Source: an uncultured Lachnospiraceae bacterium (lineage in GTDB: Bacteria > Bacillota > Clostridia > Lachnospirales > Lachnospiraceae). From it: a DNA stretch of 64,000 nt. Positions 9,369 to 16,803 of the stretch are shown one piece after another. Position 1 is the first letter of the stretch. Every line of letters starts with the position of its first letter. A program made the translations under genes and the position numbers. The stretch covers positions 1 to 64,000 of the forward strand of contig CANCYR010000015.1 of assembly GCA_947382355.1 (NCBI GenBank), given 5' to 3'. The notes below the pieces were generated by a model that saw nothing but the letters and a program-made list of their open reading frames with translations, was not told the DNA's origin and ran no database searches.

Positions 9369-9659
9369 TTACAATTTTTTTGCAATCCCCTTTTTTCTAT
9401 ATTCCTCCAATACAAAAATGCCCTCCTGATAGCCCACTGGAGAACCGGATGTGCCTTCTACATAATCATGCCGCAATCCGCATTGTGCAAATCCAACTGC
9501 CCGCCCCTCCCATATGGAAAGAAAAATAACTGTGTTGCTCTTATTCATGTACTCAAAAAATTCCTGGGTCAACTCTTCCAAAGTATGTGTGTCCCACATG
9601 TGTATTGCCAGGTCTGCAACTATTCCAGCTTCTTCCCTGACTGCTTTTTGAATCACCAT
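9369..9659 (-). pseudogene. 3'-truncated GNAT acetyltransferase, AAC(6')-like
   Basis: The 96 residues match the N-terminal two thirds of aminoglycoside 6'-acetyltransferase-like GNAT proteins. They include the GSPVGYQEGIFV strand and the start of the acetyl-CoA loop (EYRKKGIA), then stop abruptly at AKKL. The C-terminal half needed for the fold is missing and the terminator at 9313-9346 follows directly. It begins only four bases after the preceding gene, so it is the last cistron of that operon. Activity is unlikely. Confidence 0.65.
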
Positions 9660-9663
9660 TTTG

Positions 9664-9972
9664 CTAACACTCCCATCTGCATTTTTTCATATCCACATGA
9701 TTCGTATCCTTCCATTCCACGTCTTCCTCAAGCAGCAATGCTCTTTGCTCATAAAAGTGAGGTGCCAGCCGTCCTGCATGATTCACCACACGGTGACAGG
9801 GATAGTCCCCATAATATTCCGCCATGGCAAGGACCTTTCCCACAAGCCTTGCATTTTTATCCCTGCCAATCAGCCTTGCTATCTGCCCATAAGAAGCAAC
9901 CTTTCCTTCCGGTATTTCTTCCACCACTGACAATATTTCATAAATCAATTCTTCTGTTAAGGTTTTAGACAT
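9664..9972 (-). CDS. Small MGMT-family protein (alkyltransferase-like DNA-binding domain)
   Basis: The 102-residue protein consists only of the C-terminal MGMT/Ogt winged-helix domain, with IPEGKVASYGQIARLIG and the YPCHRVV loop. Alkyltransferase-like (ATL) proteins usually carry Trp in place of this Cys. Here the Cys is kept, so it could still accept an alkyl group or could flag lesions for repair. The start at 9972 has CAGGAGAG upstream. It begins one base after the stop of the full-length ogt gene, indicating an operon. Confidence 0.8.
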   Translation of the reverse strand: MSKTLTEELIYEILSVVEEIPEGKVASYGQIARLIGRDKNARLVGKVLAMAEYYGDYPCHRVVNHAGRLAPHFYEQRALLLEEDVEWKDTNHVDMKKCRWEC

Positions 9973-9973
9973 T

Positions 9974-10474
9974 TTACCACTCTCCTGCTTTTTCCATGGC
10001 AAGAAGCCGCACCTTTTTCTCAATGCCTCCCGCATAGCCTGTCAGGTTTCCATTCGCTCCAACCACCCTGTGACATGGTATTATCAGGGAAATGGCATTG
10101 TGTCCCACTGCTCCTCCCACTGCCCGGGCAGACATCCTTGAAAGCCCTTTTTCCTTTGCAACTTTCCCGGCAATTTCTCCGTAAGTCATTGTCTCTCCAA
10201 AAGGGATTTCAAGCATGACTTTCCATACAGCTTTCCGAAAAGGCGTTGTTTTCATAAGCAATGGGGGAATAAAGCCCGGGGCTTTTCCGGTAAAATAAAT
10301 ATCCAGCCATTGCTTTACCTGTTGGAAGACCGAAAGCTCCTTTTCCTCCCGCTCTCCTGTTAATGTGGCGCCAAAATATTTCTGTCCGTCAAACCACAAG
10401 CCTGTCAGGGCTTCCCCGTCGCTGGCAAGGGTAATCCCTCCAAGGGGCGAATTATAGTGATTTGTATATTCCAT
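9974..10474 (-). CDS. ogt: Methylated-DNA-[protein]-cysteine S-methyltransferase
   Basis: This 166-residue protein directly removes methyl groups from O6-methylguanine onto its own Cys. It has the N-terminal Ada-like half (NHYNSPLGGITLASDG) and the C-terminal catalytic half with GETMTYGEIA and IPCHRVVGANGNLTGYAGG. The ATG at 10474 is preceded by GGAGG at suitable spacing; an upstream start would overlap the aldolase gene. It is followed by the short MGMT-family gene. Confidence 0.92.
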   Translation of the reverse strand: MEYTNHYNSPLGGITLASDGEALTGLWFDGQKYFGATLTGEREEKELSVFQQVKQWLDIYFTGKAPGFIPPLLMKTTPFRKAVWKVMLEIPFGETMTYGEIAGKVAKEKGLSRMSARAVGGAVGHNAISLIIPCHRVVGANGNLTGYAGGIEKKVRLLAMEKAGEW

Positions 10475-10505
10475 TGATGAACCTCCGAAATTTCTTTTCT
10501 GGCTG

Positions 10506-11210
10506 TTATCCCCGGCTTCCATCCGCTTCTGACGGTCCATGTCCCGGCATGCCGCCCTGCTTTATGCCAAATTTTCCCCGCATGGCAAGTAGTGCTTTCA
10601 CCTGTCCCTCCGACAAAAGGTTCTGCTTTCCCAGAAGTTTATCTGTAATCAGCAGTATATTGGCATAATACTCCATGGATTCCAGCCGGTAATAAGCCGT
10701 ATACGCATCCTTTCCCCATGTGACTGCTCCGTGGTTTGCAAGAAGAATCCCATTATGAGTATGAAGATAAGGGGCAATCACCTCCGGCACCTCTCTGCTG
10801 CCAAGCTCTGCATACGGCGCTATGGGCACATCCCCCAGAGTAATGACAGCCTCTGCTAACACCGGCACATCAAGGGGGATTCCCGCAACGGCAAAGCAGG
10901 TACAAATAGGCGGGTGGGCATGGCATACCGACAAAATATCCGGATTTTCCTGATATGCCCGCAAATGCATTTTCATTTCGGAAGATGGCTGATTGCTGCC
11001 TTCCAGCACATTTCCCTCCAAATCCACCTTTACAAGCATTTTTTTCTTCATGAAGCCCTTTGAAACTCCAGTAGGAGTAGCCCATATTTCCTTCTCCCCC
11101 GTCCGAACGGAAATATTTCCGTCGTTAGCAGCAACAAACCCCCGCACATACATGCGCTGTCCAATATCAATAATTGCTTTTTTTGCCTGTTTCTCTGTCA
11201 TATACTCCAT
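10506..11210 (-). CDS. Class II aldolase (FucA/AraD fold), probable 5-deoxy- or methylthio-ribulose-1-phosphate aldolase
   Basis: The 234-residue protein has the zinc-dependent class II aldolase fold: GNISVR, PSSEMKMHL with the catalytic Glu, CHAHPP and ANHGAV supply Zn-binding His residues. The family splits sugar-1-phosphates to DHAP plus an aldehyde. It lies beside mtnA, which makes methylthioribulose-1-phosphate or 5-deoxyribulose-1-phosphate. By analogy with the bacterial DHAP shunt, the pair probably disposes of 5'-deoxyadenosine or methylthioadenosine products. L-fuculose-phosphate aldolase is the alternative, but no other fucose genes are present. Confidence 0.78.
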   Translation of the reverse strand: MEYMTEKQAKKAIIDIGQRMYVRGFVAANDGNISVRTGEKEIWATPTGVSKGFMKKKMLVKVDLEGNVLEGSNQPSSEMKMHLRAYQENPDILSVCHAHPPICTCFAVAGIPLDVPVLAEAVITLGDVPIAPYAELGSREVPEVIAPYLHTHNGILLANHGAVTWGKDAYTAYYRLESMEYYANILLITDKLLGKQNLLSEGQVKALLAMRGKFGIKQGGMPGHGPSEADGSRG

Positions 11211-11250
11211 GCCGGTTTATCCTTTCTTCTGCTATACCTTATTTTGTTAT

Positions 11251-11343
11251 CCCATTTCTATATGCGGCATACAAGAAGATGGGCTCCAATTCATCTACTG
11301 CTACCGGGTCAAATCCCCATTTCCATATGCTACATACAAGAAG
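11251..11343. repeat. Pair of 28-bp direct repeats
   Basis: CCCATTTC(T/C)ATATG lines up with a second copy 65 bases further on (11251-11278 and 11316-11343), both ending in ACAAGAAG with about four differences. The second copy encodes the last codons and stop of mtnA, so the first is a duplicated gene end in the gap before the aldolase gene. Confidence 0.6.
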
Positions 11344-12427
11344 GCTTCCCTGCCTCCTGCTTCTTACGGAAAATCTCTTTCAGCGATTCCGTATAAGGCG
11401 CCCTGGCAATCCCATATTCCGTAACGATGCCTGCAATCAGGTCATGGTCGGTCACATCAAATGCCGGATTATACACCTTGACCCCCTCCGGCGCCATGGG
11501 CTTTTCATACCACATTTCCGTCACCTCATGGGGCGGGCGCTGCTCAATTGTAATTTCCGCCCCCGTAAGCGTTTCCATATCAATTGTGGAGGTAGGCGCA
11601 CAGACATAAACAGGCACATGATAACGCGCCGCCACAGCCGCCACCACGGAAGTTCCTATTTTATTGGCAGTATCGCCGTTTGCCGCCACCCGGTCACAGC
11701 CTACGAATACCGCATTTACCCATCCGTTTCTCATAACTGCGCCGGACATATTATCGCAAATCAGGGTCACATCCACTCCGGAAGCAGACAGCTCATAAGC
11801 GGTCAGCCTTGCCCCCTGCAAAAGCGGCCTTGTCTCGTCTGCAAAAACACGAAAATGATATCCCCTCTCCTGTCCCAGATAGATAGGCGCCGTAGCAGTT
11901 CCGTATTTGCAGGTGGCAAGCTGTCCCGCATTGCAGTGGGTAAGAATGCCGTCCCCTTCTTTTACCAGAGTCAGCCCGTATTCTCCAATAGCTTTACAGA
12001 CACGGATATCCTCTTCCTTCATGGCAACGGCTTCCTTCTTTAATGCCTCCTTAATCTGCGCAACAGGCTTTTGGGCATTTGCCGCACAAACCTGCTCCAT
12101 CCTGTTTAATGCCCAGGATAAGTTTACTGCCGTAGGCCTTGCCGAATTCAGATATTCTTTCTGACGGCAGAATTCCTTATAAAAAGCTTCATAATCCTCT
12201 GTGTCCGCCTGCTTTGCAAGCAGATAAATGCCAAAAGCTGCGGCAACGCCGATAGCCGGCGCTCCCCGGACCTTTAGCAGATAAATTGCATTCCAGATTT
12301 CTTCTCCTGTTTTTAAGGATATAATTTCTGCTTTGCCCGGAAGCTTTGTCTGGTCTAAAATCTTCAAGGCGTTGTTTTCGTCGTCTAATTCTACTGTTTC
12401 GTATTCCATAATGCTTTTATCGTTCAT
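11330..12427 (-). CDS. mtnA: S-methyl-5-thioribose-1-phosphate isomerase
   Basis: The 365-residue enzyme converts methylthioribose-1-phosphate (or 5-deoxyribose-1-phosphate) to the ribulose form. Diagnostic segments are RGAPAIGVAAAFG, CNAGQLATCKYGTA with the catalytic Cys, DETRPLLQGARLTA and CDNMSGAVM with the catalytic Asp. AAGGAG stands before the ATG. It is upstream of the class II aldolase on the same strand. Nucleosidase and kinase steps are not in the window. No SAM riboswitch is visible upstream. Confidence 0.93.
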   Translation of the reverse strand: MNDKSIMEYETVELDDENNALKILDQTKLPGKAEIISLKTGEEIWNAIYLLKVRGAPAIGVAAAFGIYLLAKQADTEDYEAFYKEFCRQKEYLNSARPTAVNLSWALNRMEQVCAANAQKPVAQIKEALKKEAVAMKEEDIRVCKAIGEYGLTLVKEGDGILTHCNAGQLATCKYGTATAPIYLGQERGYHFRVFADETRPLLQGARLTAYELSASGVDVTLICDNMSGAVMRNGWVNAVFVGCDRVAANGDTANKIGTSVVAAVAARYHVPVYVCAPTSTIDMETLTGAEITIEQRPPHEVTEMWYEKPMAPEGVKVYNPAFDVTDHDLIAGIVTEYGIARAPYTESLKEIFRKKQEAGKPSCM

Positions 12428-12519
12428 GCTGTTCTCCTTGTTATCGTAATTGTTCTTATAGGATTATATTAGCATTATTGGGGTGGTATCGTCTAGGAAG
12501 AATATTTCCAAATGAATAT

Positions 12520-12547
12520 TTGACATTTTTACTACATATGCTATAAT
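12520..12547 (+). promoter_or_regulatory. Consensus promoter of the stand-alone RNA
   Basis: A perfect TTGACA and a perfect TATAAT are separated by 16 bases. No protein-coding frame follows on the plus strand, only the structured RNA. Confidence 0.8.
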
Positions 12548-12549
12548 AC

Positions 12550-12645
12550 AAATAAGTTAACTCGTGAAGGATAAAGGCTGGGTTCTCGAATGAGAGTAGG
12601 TGTAAACCAAGAATTCCTTTGCCCCTGGGGTTAGCTTATTTTTTG
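12550..12645 (+). ncRNA. Candidate structured small RNA next to a HEPN gene
   Basis: The segment begins about six bases after a consensus promoter and ends in a T-run. Its ends (12550-12563 and 12628-12641) form an uninterrupted stem of 14 pairs, two of them G-U. Inside, AAAGG pairs with CCTTT, GGTT with AACC, and CTC-GAAT-GAG forms a small hairpin. There is no coding frame. Its 3' end overlaps the stop codon of the convergent DUF3644 gene. I do not recognise the family. Presence of an RNA is inferred from promoter, structure and terminator. Confidence 0.65.
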
Positions 12646-13589
12646 GATTTCTTTAAATTCGCAATAATATTTTCTGAATCATTTTTAATTTCTCCAACAA
12701 TCAATTCAATAGCAGACATGGAATATGTATATGAGGGCTGTGCATATTGTTTATGAATGTAACAAAACTTTTCATTATCCTTAATCCCGTACTTTTTATT
12801 AAATAAATCAAAGATGTACTGATTAATTTTAAAGTCTATTCCCTCACTTTGCAGCCTTCTGTTTATCTCTTTGATAGCTGTCTTCATAGTATATTTATGC
12901 GTATTATTAGGGTCCTTCAACTCTTTTACTATTTTGATACCCGTATCTGCATTTTTATCAACATAGACATATGATGTGGCTTTATTTTTATCTTTTGTAA
13001 TATAATGCAAATGTTCCAGCTTAATTGCAAATGATTGGTTGTTTTCGGCAATCATTGGCTCTAATTGTGCATGGCTTTCTAACAATTTCATAGCAATCTC
13101 TTCTGGATACTTTGCTCTAATGACATTCTCATCTAATGCTTTCATATTTACCGAAAGTGTAAGGAAATTTTGTGGAATAATTTCTGTCATATCTACTTCA
13201 TGATATTCCTGCATCTTTTCTACAAAGTTAAGCACACATGCCTGAAACAGCGGGATATACACCATTTCATACTCCTCAGTAATAAAATGCGTACTTGTAT
13301 TCCGAAGTTCTATAATCTTTGAAAGATTCTTGCGAATGGGAGCTTTTTCATTTGTGATAATTTTCTGTAAACATTTTTCTAACGTAATTGTCCTATTCGG
13401 ATTATCAGCATAATATATACTATTTTCTCCAAACTTACAAATCATATATGCCTTTAACATCAATTCCCATGCATTGCATATAAAAAAGCTGAAAGCCTCT
13501 ACACGGTATTTTATTGTTGGTTTATTATATATTTCTATAGCTAAAATAAATGCTTCTTTTGACTTTTCAAGTAACTTTTCTTTTAGCAT
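12636..13589 (-). CDS. DUF3644-type HEPN-domain protein, candidate RNase toxin or defence effector
   Basis: The 317-residue protein starts with a helical region (KSKEAFILAIEIYNKPTIKYRVE, CNAWELMLKAYM) characteristic of DUF3644. It carries Arg96-X4-His101 in ELRNTSTHF, the canonical HEPN ribonuclease motif with the expected Asn after Arg. HEPN proteins commonly act as RNases in toxin-antitoxin and abortive-infection systems. GGAGG precedes the ATG. It is AT-rich compared with the mtnA region. It converges on the structured RNA at 12550-12645, which could be antitoxin, cofactor or target. Family call is by eye; the function is inferred. Confidence 0.72.
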   Translation of the reverse strand: MLKEKLLEKSKEAFILAIEIYNKPTIKYRVEAFSFFICNAWELMLKAYMICKFGENSIYYADNPNRTITLEKCLQKIITNEKAPIRKNLSKIIELRNTSTHFITEEYEMVYIPLFQACVLNFVEKMQEYHEVDMTEIIPQNFLTLSVNMKALDENVIRAKYPEEIAMKLLESHAQLEPMIAENNQSFAIKLEHLHYITKDKNKATSYVYVDKNADTGIKIVKELKDPNNTHKYTMKTAIKEINRRLQSEGIDFKINQYIFDLFNKKYGIKDNEKFCYIHKQYAQPSYTYSMSAIELIVGEIKNDSENIIANLKKSKK

Positions 13590-13740
13590 TATTCCTCCAC
13601 CACTATCCTGTACTTAAAATTTTCTCATTTTTATTATTTCATTTTTTGCATAACAACTTGACCCTATAGGTTAAATTTTATGTGAATCTTTCCATTCTAA
13701 CCAAAAAAGAGAACTACTCCGTGATACAAGACAGTATTTT

Positions 13741-14325
13741 TCACTTACATTCTACCAGGCTGTCTTTCATCACTTCTTTGTACCGGAAGCAGTTCTCCTG
13801 ATGGTCGTTAATGATTCCACAGGCTTGTAAGTGGGAATATACGGTTACGGAACCTAAGTATTTGAATCCCCTCTTTTTTAAGTCCCTGCTGATAATATCT
13901 GACAGGTCATTTTTTGCGGGAAGCCCGCTTTTCTGGTGTTCCTTGTATACAATCGTTTTTTCCTCTGAAAATCCCCATAAATAGGTGCTGAACGTACCAA
14001 ATTCCTCCCTTACCTTCAAAAAGCACCTCGCATTATGGATGACTGCCTCAATCTTTCTTTGTGACCGGATCATCCCTTTTGTCTCCATGATTTTCTGGAC
14101 ATTTTCCTGTGTATATGCTGCCACTTTCTCATAGTCAAATCCATCAAAGCATTGTCGAAATATGTCTCTTTTCTGAATCATCATATTCCAGTTCAGACCG
14201 CACTGCATTACTTCCATCATTAAAAACTCAAATTGTTTCTTATCCTCATGCAGGGGGACTCCCCATTCTTCATCATGGTATTTTATCATTTTTTCATTGC
14301 ACAGACACCATGGGCACCGCTCCAT
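13741..14325 (-). CDS. tag: DNA-3-methyladenine glycosylase I
   Basis: The 194-residue enzyme excises 3-methyladenine. It shows the zinc-binding N-terminus (MERCPWC, then YHDEEWGVP), the catalytic-pocket segment FEFLMMEVMQCGLNW and the C-terminal HLQACGIINDH with the remaining zinc ligands. GGAGG precedes the ATG at 14325. It starts 45 bases after the stop of the caspase-like gene on the same strand, so the two are probably cotranscribed. Why a repair enzyme sits beside a protease is unclear. Confidence 0.92.
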   Translation of the reverse strand: MERCPWCLCNEKMIKYHDEEWGVPLHEDKKQFEFLMMEVMQCGLNWNMMIQKRDIFRQCFDGFDYEKVAAYTQENVQKIMETKGMIRSQRKIEAVIHNARCFLKVREEFGTFSTYLWGFSEEKTIVYKEHQKSGLPAKNDLSDIISRDLKKRGFKYLGSVTVYSHLQACGIINDHQENCFRYKEVMKDSLVECK

Positions 14326-14369
14326 TGAAAAACCTCCCTGTAACAATTTCTCTTATATTATATAGTATC

Positions 14370-15890
14370 TTAAATTAGTTTATCTGCGATTTTCAATTCT
14401 TCTAATTCCATTTCATATCTCTTGATTGCGTTTTTTAATAACCATTTGCGGTTTTCACTTTTCCATGTCTTTAAATTTTTCTTATCGTAAAATAGGGAAA
14501 AATCATGTATAGTGCAGGAAAGTTTTTTATGTATATGTGCCCAATCATGCAGCTCATTTGGAGATTTTGGTAAATCGCTTTGTTTAAAAAACCATTTTGA
14601 GATTTCAATATTAAGAGGAACAACGCTATTTATCAATTCTTCTTCGGTTATAGTATTATTGAGATATTCTCTAAATATTTTAATATATTGTTCTGCTACT
14701 GATATAATATTTGCAGTATATTCCCTTGTGATTTGAATTAATTCATCCTTATCCAAATTATTATCTCTTAAATTCTTTATTAACTCATATGAGCCATTCA
14801 CATTAATATGAACGCCCTTTATAACAATAATATTTTTTGATGTGCGATACCAACAATCTTTGTCTTGTAAATCATCAACCCATGTAGTATAGCAAAAATA
14901 ATTACAGTCTACCATATCATCCTCGTCATAACCAAAATAGCAACACACGATATTAGCCGCATGACCTTTGTGGCGTGCTTCTGCAATTTCATTCTGGTGT
15001 ACCTCATAATAAAGCACCTTGTTCTTTATCCCTGTCGCAATTTCTGCAATCTGTTCCATTGAACTTGGAAAACGTAGAATCACCTTAACAAATAGCCTTT
15101 TTTCCTCAGCATGGTGTGCTGGTTCAACATTGTAAATAATATAATTGTCCGTTTCTTCATATATTTTTGCAATTTTGTATGGATTGTATTCTTCAACATC
15201 AAAAAATATAGTTCCGCCTATACTTGAGCGAAATATTGGTTGCTGAAAGTTACATCCCTTTTTTCTATTTGAAACTTCTGCAAAGCGGAATATTGCTTCA
15301 TTTATTGTTTCCAAAGATTTCTTTCCTTTTCTAATCAAAAAACGCGCAGTGAATGCGTCACACACAAAACTTGTATATAAACTAATTTTCTTATCTTCAT
15401 TAAAGCCAGAATATTGCTCAGCTCCACAAGAAGCCAAGACAGCAAAACCACGTCCGGCAAAATGCTCAACCGTTTCATCAATGTCAATTGCCGGAATACT
15501 CTCAAGTGAAAAACCGCCCGAATGGCAGCTATCTATAATTGCAATTTTATTTTTAGTTTCTATTTGCCCTATTGTATCAAGCAAGTCTTGTAGCTCAATT
15601 AAACTATCACTCAATACTAAACAATTTTTTCCACCATGACCAAAGAAGTAAAAAATAAATGTATCATTTTCTGATATATCTTTAAGTACAGTGCATATTG
15701 ACGTAATAAGCTCATTCTTTGTTACAATACCTGTCTCACCACATAAATGTATATTGTTTGGGTTTATATTTAATCCATTAACAAGAGCCGTCCTCATTGC
15801 AAACAAATCATTTTTGCACATAGGCAAAGAAGGACATTTAACTGTTAAATATTCACATACTCCTACTAATAATACTTTTATCGTTCCCAT
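14370..15890 (-). CDS. Caspase-like (peptidase C14) protein with uncharacterised C-terminal region
   Basis: The 506-residue protein has an N-terminal caspase p20-like domain (about 1-215). It begins IKVLLVGVCEY, has the catalytic His85 in FFGHGG and Cys122 in IDSCHSGG, and continues with VLASCGAEQYSGF. The remaining 290 residues match nothing I know and are rich in Lys, Asn and acidic residues. Prokaryotic caspases are often fused or linked to sensors in immunity or programmed death. The C-terminal half may be such a sensor; this is inference. No signal peptide is seen, so it is cytoplasmic. It is followed by tag. Confidence 0.78.
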   Translation of the reverse strand: MGTIKVLLVGVCEYLTVKCPSLPMCKNDLFAMRTALVNGLNINPNNIHLCGETGIVTKNELITSICTVLKDISENDTFIFYFFGHGGKNCLVLSDSLIELQDLLDTIGQIETKNKIAIIDSCHSGGFSLESIPAIDIDETVEHFAGRGFAVLASCGAEQYSGFNEDKKISLYTSFVCDAFTARFLIRKGKKSLETINEAIFRFAEVSNRKKGCNFQQPIFRSSIGGTIFFDVEEYNPYKIAKIYEETDNYIIYNVEPAHHAEEKRLFVKVILRFPSSMEQIAEIATGIKNKVLYYEVHQNEIAEARHKGHAANIVCCYFGYDEDDMVDCNYFCYTTWVDDLQDKDCWYRTSKNIIVIKGVHINVNGSYELIKNLRDNNLDKDELIQITREYTANIISVAEQYIKIFREYLNNTITEEELINSVVPLNIEISKWFFKQSDLPKSPNELHDWAHIHKKLSCTIHDFSLFYDKKNLKTWKSENRKWLLKNAIKRYEMELEELKIADKLI

Positions 15891-15998
15891 ATATAATATC
15901 TACCTTTTAGCAATATTGCTTGCAAATTTATGCTTATTATTTTATCATAAAACTCTATATTTTCCTATATTTCAAGATAAAAACTATTATAAAAAGTA

Positions 15999-16036
15999 AA
16001 ACGGATATATCGCTATTAGAGATATACCCATTTTGC
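15999..16036 (-). terminator. Intrinsic terminator-like hairpin
   Basis: GGTATATC and GATATATCC form an imperfect stem, with a T-rich tract following on the minus strand. It lies between the acetyltransferase gene and the caspase-like gene. Confidence 0.4.
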
Positions 16037-16099
16037 TTTGCAACCTGCATGACAACTATCCATTATCAGTTTGTTTATTAGTACTGTTTTATAAACAAC

Positions 16100-16233
16100 T
16101 GCCTTTAACGAGATATTTACGAACTTAGCACTGCTACGTTTTTATCAAAGCGAGAGCATGACGGCGCAGAAACATATTCTAACGGAAGCCTCTTGTAGCG
16201 GTCTGCGGGAAAATCTATTGGCTGAACTGTTAC
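16100..16233 (-). repeat. Degenerate repeat element, copy B
   Basis: Most of this stretch aligns with the core and right side of the element at 38495-38716, for example ACTTAGCACTGCT, GACGGCGCAGAAACAT and the terminal CTGAACTGTTAC at 16222-16233. The matching left arm is lost, so the long stem can no longer form. It abuts the stop of the acetyltransferase gene. Confidence 0.75.
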
Positions 16234-16239
16234 ACCATG

Positions 16240-16695
16240 CTAAAGCACATCTTTTTCCATAAGGAAATTTGTCAGAAAAATTCCCTTTCTGCAAACCTGC
16301 TGTTCTTTCACGACTTTATATCCTCTGGACAGAAAAAACGGTTTTGCCGTTATGGAAGCATGCACCGTTATCTTATCCGCCTCTACCGCTTTTTCCAGCT
16401 CCCTACAGATAGCCGTGGCAACCCCTCTGCTTTGATAATCCTTGTGAACATACAGTCTGTCCAGATATCCTTTTGTGTCTATGTCACCAAAGCCGACGAT
16501 TCCATCATCCATAACGGCAACTACAGAAAAATGCTCCTGAAAAGTTCTGTTCCATTGTTTGAAATCCACGCTGCCATCTGCCCATGCATCTAACTGCTCA
16601 TCGGTATAATCTTTGGCATTTACAGTATGGACAGTCTGGTAAAACAGCTCTGCCAAATATTCACAATCGGATGGTTCATAGCTTCTGATAATCAA
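16240..16695 (-). CDS. GNAT-family N-acetyltransferase
   Basis: The 151-residue protein has a GNAT fold: IRSYEPSDCEYLAELFY at the N-terminus, VGFGDIDTKGYLDRLYVHKDYQSRGVATAI (strands 4 and 5 with the acetyl-CoA loop QSRGVA), and FFLSRGYKVV near the end. The start appears to be TTG with AGAGGG upstream. The substrate is unknown. The stop lies seven bases from the end of repeat copy B; another GTAACAGTTCA motif lies upstream of the gene at 16780-16790. Confidence 0.8.
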   Translation of the reverse strand: MIIRSYEPSDCEYLAELFYQTVHTVNAKDYTDEQLDAWADGSVDFKQWNRTFQEHFSVVAVMDDGIVGFGDIDTKGYLDRLYVHKDYQSRGVATAICRELEKAVEADKITVHASITAKPFFLSRGYKVVKEQQVCRKGIFLTNFLMEKDVL

Positions 16696-16803
16696 TACCG
16701 TTTCCCTCTGTCATTTAAAATACTATTTTATTCATCACTATAGTGCCATGCCTCATTTTACCTGTCAAGTCATTTATCTGTAACAGTTCAACAAATACAA
16801 CTG

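Noticed and set aside
12428..12519. SAM or other riboswitch before mtnA
   Set aside because: No conserved riboswitch core or terminator is visible in the short leader.
12550..12645. Known RNAs (tmRNA, SRP RNA, 6S, T-box, SAM or THF riboswitch)
   Set aside because: None of their conserved cores could be matched; it is not upstream of a same-strand gene, so a riboswitch is unlikely.
16237..16593. 118-codon plus-strand frame
   Set aside because: Antisense to the GNAT gene, whose motifs are clear; no ribosome site.
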